Shown here piece by piece: positions 23,202 to 34,862 of a stretch of 64,000 nucleotides of DNA. The first letter of the stretch is position 1. Each line of letters starts with the position of its first letter. Under the pieces are notes generated by a model, which was not told where the DNA came from, made no database searches, and saw only the letters and a program-made list of their open reading frames with translations. A program made the position numbers and the translations under genes. Location: positions 186,001 through 250,000 of the forward strand of contig JASBNA010000001.1 in NCBI GenBank assembly GCA_038087015.1. The letters are read 5' to 3'. The stretch comes from Cerrena zonata (Eukaryota; Basidiomycota; Agaricomycetes; Polyporales; Cerrenaceae).

Positions 23202-23677
23202 TCGGAGAGGACATACACCTTATCCAGGAGAGTGATACGTGTAATGTATAGTACTTAGTGTATGGGCTGTAAGTAGCGGACGAAACATCCTTGATGACCG
23301 ACTTGGAAAAGCCGCGGCGACTTCGGGGCAATCACAAGCTCCCCGGTTGCCCGAGGACACAGAGACGCTCTAACTCCGTCCTTGTGAATGCGGGGTAAAA
23401 TGGATCTCTATTCGTAGATGGCATGTGGGGAAAGCAATAGCAAATGCTAAAATGCATTGAGAGGGTATCACGATGGTTGTACACAGTTGGGAAGCGTTAT
23501 TCTATATCTAAGTCCAAGTAAATGCTACACCGTCTGGTTCCTGATCTCTACGCTCCCGCCATTTCCATGATAGCTCTTCGGTACCCGAGTCCGGTCGTAC
23601 GAGCTTAAATATACGAGAGCGACTAGTTGAATGGTTATTTTCATGGTCTGCAGCTCATCGTCAGTTTTCTTCGTTCC
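23202..23677. other. Intergenic upstream of PEX12
   Basis: A 476-base gap between the PEX12 start and the 3' end of the next leftward gene. It should hold the PEX12 promoter and the 3' flank of the neighbour. No recognisable element is visible. Confidence 0.4.
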
Positions 23678-24595
23678 CTAGCCAAACAGGAAATCATCTT
23701 TACCGTCTTCGAAAGTACCAACCAACTCGAAATATTTGTAGGCTAGAAAGGGTATTGGGATGCTCTTCGGAGTGGTATCCGGCTGATATTCGATCTGCTT
23801 CTCCTTTGCTTCCCTCTCGCCTTGTTTTTCTAGTTCTTCCATATGAAGAGGTGGGAGGATTGGGAGTTTTAGATTTGTCAACCCAGAGTCAAAGACAGCA
23901 AGTGAGACAGAGGTATTGCTATACAGAGTTCCGACATGAATAGAGGTTCTTCGTACGCCAAAGTCAATCGAAAGATTATTCTCACGGAGTTTGCGATAGG
24001 GAAGAGACACAGGAGAAAGCATGAGAAAGCAGTGACAAGTATGATGCAATGCTAAGAGACAGAGTTAAGTCTTCAACCAGACACTATAAGTTGACCGAGG
24101 ACGAGAGCACGCACGTCGCGTCAGGATTGCCACTAAGATACGCAGAAGGTTCACAGAGCATTATCAAGGAAGGAGTAGCAGCAAAGGTGGTCTTCCGAAT
24201 GAAGTCATCTTTATCCGATTTCTGAGCCTTATGTAGCATGCTCAGGAGGAAGGTGAGATGGACAGTGGTCGGAGGATAACTAGATGTCGATGGTTTGTTT
24301 AAGTCGTTCGTCCCGAGGAGTAGTGTAAAAAGCCATACAGAACTTGGACGTTTCTCGTGTGTTGACTAAAGGCACCCTCCCCTCCATGTTGATTCAACCA
24401 ACCGTCATTCGATTCTTTGAGAGCGGAAGTAAATTTCGCTCGAGAAGGGTATAGCAGAATCGCCTGTTTGCCATCGGACTGAGCCAGATGTGAGACACAT
24501 AGGTGAATCGGAGCAGAAGGATGATAGTTTCCGTCTACAAGCAATGTTCTGAACTCAGGTAATGTTGGTGAAGATGGGGGGAAGAGCGTGGTCAT
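23678..24595 (-). CDS. Conserved-looking protein of unknown function, about 265 residues
   Basis: Three exons give a continuous protein: MTTLFPPSSPTLPEFRTLLV to NVQVL, then YPPTTVHLTFLLSMLHKAQK to LSGNPDA, then LHHTCHCFLMLSPVSLPYRK to the end at ELVGTFEDGKDDFLFG. The alternation of hydrophobic strands (AILLYPSR, HLTFLLSML, SLIMLCEPS) with helices is reminiscent of RecA-fold subunits that lack a P-loop, but I see no Walker A motif and cannot name a family. It is divergent from MDM10, with about 200 bases between starts, so the two may share a promoter. The introns used are inferred from GTATGG and GACGTGCGT donors and nearby TAG acceptors, and the frame is consistent across all three exons. 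Confidence 0.6.
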
Positions 24596-24801
24596 CGTAA
24601 AGCCATTTCAGTGATCGAGGTTCGCGGTGAAGAACGAAAGTGCGTAGACGCCCAGCATCTCGTCAGTGTTCTAGATCTCATTTGCTTTCATCCTCGTCAT
24701 CCTCGTCCCCAACGAGTTTATGCCTTAGCCAAAACTCATCGTCTTTAGATATCGGCTTGTACCTTCTGGAGTCATTTCTGTGACGACGCAGTGTAGGAAA
24801 G

Positions 24802-26361
24802 ATGCACCCGTTTGCATCCTACGTCCTCCGTAGCTACTACAAGAATACAGGATGGAATGAGGACAACCTATACGCCAACCTCACTCGGTCGTCCAATGGT
24901 AAGTTTCCGTTCATACCCATATCTTTGACATGGGCTTATCCTCTATGCCACTCTCAGCTATCTTGGACTTCACGGTACCTAGAGGATTGCATTTTTCGAT
25001 ATCCAAATCTCCTAATCCCCTCTTCAAGACGTCATATTCGATGAATGCCCTTCCTTCACTAAACGGCTCAGTCGGATACATCTTCACTTCATGTGACCTT
25101 GATGTCAAAAACTCGGGGGATGTCCGTGTTAAGGACATGATTGACCGTTTCAAGGTCTACGACCAACCCCGAAGACCTGAAGACAAGGAAGAGGAATGGC
25201 TTGCAGGTGAGCGAGTCGACACTCGCGGTGAGTGTGAATATTAACTACCTACGTGACACAGTTCCCAATGTATGAGATATAGACTATTTGCTCTATGGCC
25301 GAGTTTACATACCTACTGGCCGTTTGGACGCACTATACTCGACTCGCTTGTCACCGACAGTCCAGGCCATGGTTGCTGCAATCTCTGATCCAGGATATTC
25401 AGCTGGAAGAGTAGGAGGAAACGGAGCCAGTAGCAACGTGATGCTCAGTCTACAACATGACACTGGTAAATGGTGTACAGAATACACTTGGAGTGCTGAA
25501 GATGGTATGTGGGGCATCCGTACCCTACATAACTTTGGAAAGCTCTGGACACCTGCGGTGGACGTCGCCGAACACTCGGACAAATCGACCTCAACGAAAC
25601 CCAAGCGGGTAGATGAAGAAGAGGCCATGGAAGGCGGTCTTAAAGGCCGAATATCCGCAGGTGCTGAGTTTTATATCAGTGCCAAAGAGAAAAGTGCTGG
25701 AGGTGCGTGAAGTAGACAGACGTATTTTCTTCCTATTTTGCTGAGGATTTCGTGCAGTATCCGCTGGTCTTCGATTTACAACTCTTCCTGATGCTACTCC
25801 ACCGTCTTTCCAACTTCCGTCATCAGCATCATCACCTCTATCATCCTCCCCGTCCTCTTACTCACAACCACCGACCACAATAACAGCATTGTTTAACCCG
25901 ATGCTGGGTCATATCTCTGGTGCTTACGCCGCTCGAGTCACTAGAGACTTGGCACTTTGCTCTCGCTTCGACTTCAATATTTATAGCTATGAAAGCGAGT
26001 GGACGATGGGTGCCGAATGGTGGACGCGGCGTAGCAAAACAAAACCTCAGCCTGAATCTACTCCTACAGATCCTACTCCTCATGCGCTTTACGTTCCTGC
26101 GAATTTTCCGGAACCACGGCATGACGATGATGATATTCAAGGCGTAGTCAAAGCACGAGCGTCAACAACAACGGTACGTTACGAAAAAGCCATGTATAAA
26201 AGTTCCATCCTTACTAATACACTTTCAAGGATGTTTCTCTGATGTGGGAGGGTCGTATACGGAACCTTCTGGTTAGCCTAGGCATAGTGTCGAATTTGTC
26301 AAACCGAACAAAACCGATCAAAGCGATAGGGCTTGAGCTGTCTTATTTTAGCTCAGGTTGA
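24802..26361 (+). CDS. MDM10: Mitochondrial distribution and morphology protein 10 (MDM10)
   Basis: MDM10 is the beta-barrel subunit of the ERMES ER-mitochondria tether and also a partner of the SAM sorting complex in the mitochondrial outer membrane. The protein starts MHPFASYVLRSYYKNTGWNE, a family hallmark, and continues with AILDFTVPRGLHFSISKSP, YLLYGRVYIPTGRLDALYS, and barrel strands such as GRISAGAEFYIS and SAGLRFTTLP. It ends GLELSYFSSG with a terminal aromatic-rich strand, as expected of a mitochondrial beta-barrel (beta signal). There is no signal peptide. About six exons. A Pro/Ser-rich insertion (SSASSPLSSSPSSYSQPP) lies between two strands. Confidence 0.92.
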
Positions 26362-28524
26362 ACTGGACTTTGATGCACACTTACTATTGTGATCTGTATA
26401 ATACTGCATACTAACGCATACTACCCCTAGATTCAATACCATCACTCCATTACTGGGATTTTTACCATTGCTTGTGGGAATGAACACTCATTCGATGTCT
26501 TGTATGCTAACTAGGTCGTCTTTGAATGTCTAAATCATAGATCGGGTAGGTGAAAAGATCTTAGTTGACCCTACCGGTATGCGCACCCCCATTCACGCCG
26601 CTCTCTGTCGACTTGGCCTCCTAACTCTATCAACCAAGGATTATTTCGATGTTATCCGTACAGACAAACCCAAGGGAAGGCGCACAGCGAGCTAGGGAGA
26701 ATCACCCCCAGTTTCTGCATTTCAGAAGCTTGTCCATCGCTCTGTGGCTGTCATCCCCGCCTTCTCAAAACGGCGGCGGGTTGATGCGCCGTGCTTCGCG
26801 AAGACATAGAGGTCAGCCTCCAGTTCAGATCGATCACTTCTGGCGGGCGGCTTATAAGTCTCTGGCCAGCCCAGCTTCATGCTCTCCCCATCTCTCTCTG
26901 CTACTTCCACCTCCCGCCTTCAGGACCATGGACCCCTCAACTATGTGTGCCAGCCAGCCACGACTCACCTCCAGGATCCCCATTGTGCCGACCTCCAGGA
27001 CCCTCAGTGTGCCGACCGCAAGACCCAGGAGGGAACCAGGGTAACTATGTCTCTCGTTTCCAACCCCTCTGCTCAATACCAAGTCTGGGTTCTGTTTCCT
27101 TTCCGATGGCATCTCTTGCGCCTCGGGCTCATCCGTTTCTTTCCCGATGGCACCTTTGTGCCCGGGCCCCATCCGTCTCGGTTTCCTTCTGGCACTCGCC
27201 CCTGGGTGAGAGCCCGGTGGTGGTAAACAGGGCCTCTCAGTGTTCTCCCTCTCCCTTCTGACATTCCCCCTGTGTGCGTTTGAGAGATGCTTCAGCCTCT
27301 TCCAGTCGGAGGCAAACACTCCGAACGACTCACGTCGTCTCGGCAGGCTGGACGTAACCTATGTGGCTGCTCTCGTACGAGGTGTGTTCAACTTCAACTT
27401 CAACTTTTACTTGACCAGAGGCTGACAATCTATCGCAGACACCACAAGCCTTGTAGTCTCGTTGCTTCCCACACGGCAGTAGGTTACGTATCTATCAAAC
27501 AAGGCGAGGAAGTTAGCTGCCAACTTCGCTCGCGGCGGGCACGAGACTACAAGTCGGGGCATCTCTCTTAAGATCTTGACACTCGACTATCCCAGAGGCA
27601 GCTTTATAACACCGTCGTGGGTGTGTAGTGGGAAAGGTAGCTGCCAGACCTTCCCTGGGGTAGTAGGGTCTCAAGTCGCGTTCACAGCAAACGGTCCAAA
27701 GTGGCTGCAAACCAGTCAGATGTAAGGAGTATGTGGCTGAACTGCTGACGGCGGTCGTCTGGCCTCACCGGTGTCTCGATAATCCCAGGTCCCTATCCTG
27801 AGCGTTTCTGTTGTTTGCGTTGAGCAGAGCGGGTCACACCTATCCTTTCAGTTTTCTATTTTCTACCACTCTTTTACTAAACTTTTCTAGGAAGTGCGGC
27901 TGGCACGCATTAGGTGCGTATTCTCGAGGGAGGGTGGAGAGAAGAGCGGGTCAGCCTTCTCTCTTTCCTGGCGCGGACCTTTTCGTGGTCCTCGGGATAA
28001 GTAGCTCCAGGACCTCTCTTCGGAGAATATGGTCCTGGAGTGAAACCAACTCGCGCCTTAAAACAATGCAATGCCGTCTAGCCCATCATTCATAGAGTAG
28101 TCGCTTCATTTATACATGTATCATATCATAGATTACCCGCTCGATATATCTTATACAACCTCCCTATATTTGCAAACTCAGAGGCTGTCAAGGTTTAAAC
28201 TGATCAACGCAAACATCATCACTATATATTTACCCAGTGTTACACAAAGTCATCATCATGGCGATTATATCAATATCAATTACAAACTGCGAAACGAGTG
28301 TAGGAGGGGAAGAGGGGGGTATATCACAGCAAAAACGACGATCCAAAAGGTAGTAGTAACGCGTAAAAACTAGACAAACAAATGGAGCAGAAAATAACCG
28401 AATTGTAGATGGTGCGAGAAACGACATAGGCCGATCTTGTATATGTATAGAGTAGATAGAGTTGAGAAATGAAAAGCGAAAAAAATATTTCCACAGACGA
28501 AAAGCTTGAGCGTATGCGTATAAA
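26362..28524. other. 2.2-kb gene-free region, possibly decayed repeat DNA
   Basis: No exon set with conserved motifs can be assembled here on either strand. The stretch 26930-27260 is C-rich and contains imperfect repeats. CCTCCAGGA recurs at about 26910-27000, and a unit of about 45 bases around CCGATGGCA...CTCATCCG recurs at about 27102 and 27145. A short CTTCAACTT tandem lies near 27390. The stretch 27560-28100 is denser in GC than the flanking AT-rich sequence and has no neighbouring gene, as a solo LTR or decayed element might. I could not define termini, target duplications or element proteins. Confidence 0.35.
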
Positions 28525-30234
28525 TTAATCTTGGGCAGGAGCGGTGGTCATTGCAACGGGTGCATGTTCTCGACGAGATGCTCCTCCGCCTAGAGACCTA
28601 GTGATGACGGATAGGGCATCCCTCGTAAGGACTGGCCTCGTTGCGTGCGGTGCACGCGCACCTCCTGGACCTGTAGGCGGAGAAGAATGCGTCCGCGCAT
28701 GATGTGTTGCATCTCCTCTCCTAGGTCGGTCAGAATCCACACCACGATCAGGTAAATTAGGTGATCCCATCACGTTGTTCTGCTTATACGGTCGCCCTAC
28801 CGTATGGGAACGACCATGAGCAGGCTGGAACGGTCCTCGGCCAACGTTAGGTACCTTGTGGGTGTTGATGTGACTTGGTGCGGAGGAAGTGGAAGAGGGA
28901 GCATGTATTGACGCTGCAAGACCACGCTCTGGTGAGGTATTTTTGGAGGGGGCGTGAATAGAGTCGGCTAGAGTACCCAATATACTACCTGTTCGTGGAG
29001 CTTCTTCCTTGGACATAGGCTCTGCTGCAAACGATGTTGAAGGTCGAGAGCTCTCCAAGGGAGTGGTTGGCTTGGGAGGTAGTGATGGATGCAAAGGAGT
29101 TTTGGAGGGCGATTCAGATGCTTGAGTAGGCGAAGTGACTGCTGAATCACTTCCTACGTCGGCATGGCCATTAAGAACAGCAGGCGAAGCAACCTTGTCT
29201 TGTTCCTTGTTCACTTGAGTACCATTGACATCACCGTTGGAAGTAGACTTTGCTTGAGAAGTTTCTACGTCCACAATGGTAGGAAGAGGCTTCAAGGTGT
29301 TCTCCAATATAGGCGAGATGATTCTAGCCGGATCATCTGAGTTGTTGGTCGTCAACTTCCCCGGGTCGGGATCCGTGTTTGTATTGGACGTTACACCCCA
29401 ATCATCCAAGTCCGGAAGACTATCATCGTCGTCACCCGCCCAATCAATATGGCTACCAGGCGTATGGGGTCTATTCTCCATTGCAACAGCTCTAACACGC
29501 TCCACGAGAGCATCGATATCATGCTTGATATCGAAGGAAGGAGTTCCTGGGGTAGCCAAATGAGGAGGAACGTCTTTTGCCGCGGTAATATTCGAACGTG
29601 GACGATTCTGTACAGGCTCGGTAGATACCGATGACTTTCTACTCACAGGACCAGCGCGAGTCACAGAGATGGTGGGAGCCAGAGGTGTTTTATTCTGAGA
29701 CTGTGAACGTTTTCGACGAGGATTTCCTCTTCCATTGGTGGCAGGAGAAGCACTGGGCGGCTGTTGAGGCTTGCTTGCCGGTTTCGAACCAGCATCCCCA
29801 TTAGAGCCTCCTCGGGGAGCCTTCGGTTCAGAAGGCTTCCTTGCAGGTGCCTTGGACTTATTAGAGGAGGATTTGATAGATGCTATACTCTGCACAGGAG
29901 ATGCCGTAGGTTGTGTGGATGGAGGAGGAACCAATTTTGATCCGTTGGTCATGACAGGCGGGGGTTTGGGTCTGGACTGAGACTGAGGCTGATCGGTGCT
30001 TGGTTTTGGAGCAGGATCCTCATTGCGAGTTGTGGGTCCCCCTTTGGGGTTAGATGACCTACCACCACGTCCTCCTCGTCCTCCTCCACGACCACTGCCT
30101 TGACGTGCTTTACCTGTACCACGAAGGGCAGGATCACCTCCCCTCCAAAAACCACGGTCTACGGCGGATTTATTGGACCATGTTGAGGCAGTAGCGCCGT
30201 TTGACGTGGGTGGGGGTAGGGGTGAAGATGACAT
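28525..30234 (-). CDS. Intrinsically disordered RGG-box protein, unknown function
   Basis: A single uninterrupted frame of 569 residues, unusual here where most genes are intron-rich. The N terminus is Ser/Pro-rich, followed by WSNKSAVDRGFWRGGDPALR and a glycine-arginine box (GRGGGRGGRGGR) typical of RNA binding. Long Pro/Ser/Lys-rich disorder follows. A short ordered-looking acidic motif SHIDWAGDDDDSLPDLDDWG lies near residue 265, preceded by DIDALVERVRAVAMENR. The rest is Ser/Thr/Pro-rich, with two similar SIHAPS blocks near the C-terminal third. No enzyme domain is visible. An RNA- or granule-associated role is inferred from the RGG box only. It is divergent from SmG, with 406 bases between. 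Confidence 0.75.
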   Translation of the reverse strand: MSSSPLPPPTSNGATASTWSNKSAVDRGFWRGGDPALRGTGKARQGSGRGGGRGGRGGRSSNPKGGPTTRNEDPAPKPSTDQPQSQSRPKPPPVMTNGSKLVPPPSTQPTASPVQSIASIKSSSNKSKAPARKPSEPKAPRGGSNGDAGSKPASKPQQPPSASPATNGRGNPRRKRSQSQNKTPLAPTISVTRAGPVSRKSSVSTEPVQNRPRSNITAAKDVPPHLATPGTPSFDIKHDIDALVERVRAVAMENRPHTPGSHIDWAGDDDDSLPDLDDWGVTSNTNTDPDPGKLTTNNSDDPARIISPILENTLKPLPTIVDVETSQAKSTSNGDVNGTQVNKEQDKVASPAVLNGHADVGSDSAVTSPTQASESPSKTPLHPSLPPKPTTPLESSRPSTSFAAEPMSKEEAPRTGSILGTLADSIHAPSKNTSPERGLAASIHAPSSTSSAPSHINTHKVPNVGRGPFQPAHGRSHTVGRPYKQNNVMGSPNLPDRGVDSDRPRRGDATHHARTHSSPPTGPGGARAPHATRPVLTRDALSVITRSLGGGASRREHAPVAMTTAPAQD

Positions 30235-30640
30235 CGATGTGCGACGGGAGGAGGAGGATTTGCACGGGGTGGACCTGGTTGAACTTCATTAAACCAAGGG
30301 TAAGGATCGTGAAATGATGCCATACAAAATCAAATATGTCCCGGGGTGGAGTTGGAGTAATATATAAAGCAAAAGCAGCAAAAGTAGAACAAGGACGATG
30401 AGAGCAAAAGACTAGGAACAAGCGGGGTGTGATAGCATGCACTGGGGAGGAGGTGGGTGGTAGATATAGGAGGAGGGGAGAGGCGTGGTAGGGAGCCAAG
30501 TGAGATGTGGACTAGGAGCGAAGCGGATGATGACAGCCACGTGCCGTCGATCCGTCTCTTTGGGCTCCCAGTTCAACAACCCCTCCCTCAGTCTCTGCAC
30601 TCATCCCGTCTCAGCTCACACAGAGAATAAAGCACCGACA
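30235..30640. other. Divergent promoter region, RGG protein / SmG
   Basis: A 406-base gap between two divergent starts, rich in A/G on the + strand. No known element stands out. Confidence 0.4.
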
Positions 30641-31007
30641 ATGTCCAAAGCATCGCAACCAGAACTCAAAAAGGTCCGCACATCATCCCTGATCATCGTT
30701 CACACATTGACCGCCCCCTTGTCTTTTACAGTTCATGGACAAGAAGTTGTTCATCCATCTCCAGGGCGGTCGCAAGGTCAGCGGCGTGCTTCGAGGCTAT
30801 GACCTCTTCTTGAACCTAGTAATCGATGATGCTCTCGAGGAGACAACCCCCGCGCAAAAACACCCAATCGGCACCGTCGTACGTCGCATCTGCATTGCCT
30901 CTCCTTCTACTCATCTCATCGCCTCATCATTTTCCTTATACTCGTTACTATAGGTCATCCGAGGCAACAGTGTAACGTCAATGGAGACCCTAGAAGCTAT
31001 ACGATGA
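30641..31007 (+). CDS. SNRPG: Small nuclear ribonucleoprotein G (SmG)
   Basis: Three exons (30641-30673, 30732-30878, 30954-31007) give a 77-residue Sm protein. MSKASQPELKK is followed by FMDKKLFIHLQGGRKVSGVL and RGYDLFLNLVIDDA (Sm1 motif) and VVIRGNSVTSMETLE (Sm2 motif with IRGNS). SmG is one of the seven proteins of the ring on U1, U2, U4 and U5 snRNA and works in the spliceosome. The length and the IRGNS signature match SmG rather than Lsm7. The first intron starts GTCCGC, a weak donor, but the frame and protein are consistent. Confidence 0.95.
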
Positions 31008-31635
31008 CCTGCGCGGGCTCCGTCATTTCTTCCCTCCAACTATCGCGAAATCTTCTGTGCGTCTAGGTTGTATCTGTATCACTTCTTTCCAATTGTGTCT
31101 GCTATATCATTCGGTCTCCATCCAGCTGCATAGACCAATGCTCGGCTATCCAAAACTTTCTGATTTACGGGTGTGACATTATACATAGAACATATTGATA
31201 GAACAAAAAAGTATGTACGTCTAACTCTATGGCAAACCGCGGTAAGAAAATAAGGACGCGATCCACCTCAAACTGTGACGTCTTAAAGTTCTCTTCCACA
31301 ACGTACATGGCCCCTCCGACACATTAAGCACGATACGCGAGTAAAGCACTAAAACAAAACACGAAGAGGCGTAAAGCAAAGTTGGGGGTTTATGTATAAG
31401 ATGAAAAAAGAGTTTGGCAACTCGAAAAGCCTTTTATACTCGTCCACGCTGCCAATCGCCATCACGGTCTCCACGTGTCGAGCGTATTATTACTTCCGTC
31501 ACCGCGTCAACGTTCGCCATTTAGGCCCACTTGTAATTACTACTACTAACGTTGCTACTAACGTTTAACTTTGCACGACTTTCTCTGCTCTATTATCCTG
31601 CTTGTGAACCCTGTTTTACTTATTTTATATTAGGG
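31008..31635. other. Intergenic between SmG and the syntaxin gene
   Basis: A 628-base gap holding the SmG 3' flank and the promoter of the next gene. No coding exon is recognised. The last ~80 bases are AT- and pyrimidine-rich (TTTTACTTATTTTATATTAG just before the ATG). Confidence 0.45.
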
Positions 31636-32943
31636 ATGCCAGCGACAGACCGTACCTCAGAGTTCCGTTCAGTGCTGAAAGAAGTGTCTCAAGCCCTTCC
31701 GGAAGCGAAACGACGGAAAGTCAGCAAGTCGACCTCTTCACAACGCGAAGGACAGAAAGTGCTGAACAAGGAATACTTAGCTGAGGCCTATGTCATTGTA
31801 TGAACACATTGGTCTTTCTATATACCAGAGGTTGTGAACTGAGTACATGTCTTGTATAGCTTAACCACATAAACACCCTCGCGCGAATGGCCGTGGCTAT
31901 TCGTAAACCATATCTGAACTTGGATTCTCGAAGTCCGCCGTTCTCGCGTCATCAAACACGAACCATCAACCTCTCAGATACTGAGCAGTCATGGGCGAAC
32001 ATTCGACATCTAACAGACAAGGAGAGGGACCAGATTGACTTGCAGGCTAGAGTCATTCTGTCCCGGTGCTCTGACAGAGTGAAGGAAATGGAGGCGTTGG
32101 AGAAACGTACGTCTCCTTTGCCTGAAACATGATGAACCATGTGTGTCTAATGGAACCTTAGGTCGACAAGAAATAGCAGCGAGCAACACAAACCCACTCA
32201 CCCGGTTCCTCCCCGCTCGTCTACGACAAGACGAAGCCACAGCCGCTTCAGATTTCGTAGCAGCGCATCACGCCAGTATAACATGGTACCTCAGTCGACG
32301 CCTAACCGAGACCTCCCAAGCCCTCAAAGATCTTCAAGAAGAACGAATGAAACGACAACTCGAGAGAACGCGAACACTAGGCTCAGGTGCTGGACGAGAA
32401 GCCATGTTCATGACCGACCCATTACCTTCTTCCTCTTCATCCAGTGACACAGGGAGCGGGAACAACGGAAGTAATAGTGGGTGGTTAGGCGGAGCCTCGA
32501 ACCTCGCCTCGAGTTTCCTCGGCGGAGACCCTTCAAGTTCTCGTTCGACACCCCGCACAATCTCCTCCCTCCCCACAGATGACCTTCTAGACGATACCGA
32601 AGACGATGATGACCTTGAATTGACTGCTTCCCAAATTATGCAATTCGAGACTGAGAATGCAAATATCCTCCAAAATGTTCAAGAGACGTTGGCTTCGGTC
32701 CAACAAGCCGAATCGCGGTTAATGGAGATCAGTGCACTCCAGATGGAGTTGGTGGCCCATTTGACTAAACAGACGGAACAGACGGAGCAATTGTATGAGG
32801 ATGCGATTGCGACGGCGGCGAGTGTGGAGAAGGGGAATGTACAGTTGAAGGAGGCTAGGAGGCGGGCGAGGGATAGTCGGAAGTGGATTTTGTTGTTCTT
32901 GATCGGAGCGAGTTTATCGTTGCTATTTTTGCATTATTATTGA
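31636..32943 (+). CDS. ER Qa-SNARE, syntaxin 18 / Ufe1 family
   Basis: A tail-anchored SNARE of the ER involved in Golgi-to-ER retrograde fusion. Exons encode MPATDRTSEFRSVLKEV (N-terminal syntaxin-18 motif), YVILNHINTLARMAVAIRKP, then a long acidic and Ser-rich linker. The SNARE helix runs from IMQFETENANILQNVQETL to HLTKQTEQTEQLYEDA; the central-layer Gln is probably that in ISALQMELV. A C-terminal membrane anchor KWILLFLIGASLSLLFLHYY ends the protein. Two introns. The N-terminal block and the C-terminal anchor make the identification firm. Homology to Ufe1 is at family level; the symbol is left open. Confidence 0.9.
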
Positions 32944-33316
32944 GGCAGCATTTATTTGGCTCTCCTTCCATATTCACTGTCTGCACTCTACTCCTCCCGT
33001 TATTTTCGTTGTGCTCGACATCTTTCATCTGTATTTCCCTAGACATCACTGTATGGACGGTCTTCACTATCTTAACCACCTCTCTTCTCTGGGCACCGTG
33101 CTGAAAATTAGTTCCTTCATTGTTACGCTATACCAATGCATACTTAGTATTTACTACCCACCATACAATCCATCCACCTATATATGTACAGAAATCCGAA
33201 TGGTTTGAATCTACAAAGCGAGCGAACGCAATCTTAAATATCGAGTAACTGGCAGTCTGAGTAAACGAAAGTGTATAGCGTCCGTTCTAACCAAAAACAG
33301 CGACTGAGCTTCGGGA

Positions 33317-34621
33317 TTAAGCAGCTGGAGAGACAGATCTCGAATTAGGAGCACGAATTGTCCGTTCTTCATCCTCGAGCAACGAGTCTGCAGAATAGCT
33401 TCCAAGCAAAGGTGCTCCTTCACCTGCTTCTTCGACGGCTTCTGCTGCTAGTTCATCGACTTCTGGCGGTACACCATCGAGGTGCCGGATATGTGATTGC
33501 ATTGCACGATAGATGATTCTAGAGGTTGGTCTTATCAGCATATCAAACGAGAACTTTGAAGAAACTGTGTACGAACACGCTCGTGAGAATGGCAATCAAA
33601 ATACCGACGATGATGACTATGGTATTAATGATCTTCGTTTCTACAGACAAGCTAGTTAGTCTAGTCAAAGGCTAGAATGGATATTATAGATACGAACGGG
33701 TGTCCATATGCCTCCGTGTCTCACCATCCGAGAGCTCAGCAAGGCGAGACCCAATAAAGACGTGTAATGCCACTTTAGGGAACACCACGAAGGTTGCTAC
33801 GACAAATTGCCAAAGTGACACAGCCTCAATAGACTTCACACCACAAGCGTCAGGAATGTCTCAGCCGTAGATGACATGATATAGCTTACTGCGAAGAGGG
33901 AGTTTGCGTATACCCAAGGCGGGAATGGCGAAGCCCGAATGAGCATAATCAAGGGAAGACCTTTTGCTTCTACGACAGATTCAAGTGCTTGCCATTTTTC
34001 ATTTGATGACGACCATTTGCGGAGTCTTTTGCTGAAGAGGAGACGAAGAACAATGAATGCGATAGCGGATCCAATGAGGGAGCCGAAGGCTGCAATAGGG
34101 AAACCCCTCATTCCATAGGCGAAACCGCACAGTGTAAGTGTGCTCGTGTGCCCTATGCATGGAGGGAAAGAGATGACAACTGCAGAGCAGAAACATTGAA
34201 TAAAAATGATTTATTAATCCAGGTGCAGGGTGGTTAGACTCACTGAGGATAGCACCCAGGATCATCCACCCGAAACGCAAATGACTGATTTTCTGAGCCA
34301 AATTATACATGGTTTGACCAATTCGGTCGGGCCCAATGATGATAAGGAATGTACCGAGGGCAATATAGAACAGGATGAGAGCCCATATTAACAACTAGAG
34401 ACCAACAAAAGCACATGAAACATCAGCCGACGAACATGAGAAGCGAGCCCATGACTCCACCGCTAATGCATAATGAATAGTAAGAAGTCTCTACACACCT
34501 TGCCTCCGATGGGGAGTTTCTTGTAACGACGCCACGTCTTGCGTGTGTAGACCTTAGTGAGAGACCATGCCCAGCGAGTCAAGCCTGGTTTCTGCTCTGT
34601 GTGTGTATCGTCGGTCGCCAT
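33317..34621 (-). CDS. Tvp38/TMEM64-family membrane protein (SNARE-associated Golgi type)
   Basis: A multi-pass protein, about 350-360 residues. The order is: cytosolic TRWAWSLTKVYTRKTWRRYK, a membrane segment LLIWALILFYIALGTFLIII, then the family core. The core is VVISFPPCIGHTSTLTLCGF, YGMRGFPIAAFGSLIGSAIA with LRLLF, and LIMLIRASPFPPWVYANSLF. A further membrane segment near TKIINTIVIIVGILI is followed by an acidic Ser-rich tail ending SRSVSPAA. Yeast Tvp38 is a Golgi membrane protein, and the wider DedA/VTT fold includes lipid scramblases; the role here is inferred. The start MATDDTHTEQ at 34621 is preferred over an upstream ATG at 34735. It is divergent from the acyltransferase gene, with about 240 bases between. 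Confidence 0.87.
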
Positions 34622-34862
34622 GTCTGGCGGATATTGTGGGTGGTCGTAAGTTATGAGAAGTGGACTGGAACGGGAGAGTCTGACCAACCATGCATTGAGC
34701 TGCGCGTGCTTCACACAGGCCTCGGCATCATGCATGAAGTCATCGCGGGTCCTACCTGCCTCTTTGGGAACCCTGTAGTACCGCCATGGTCAAGCGCCCA
34801 CCACGCTGCAGATCGAGTCGAAATTCCACCTCAGGCTTTACTTGAAGCGCACCGAGTTATTC

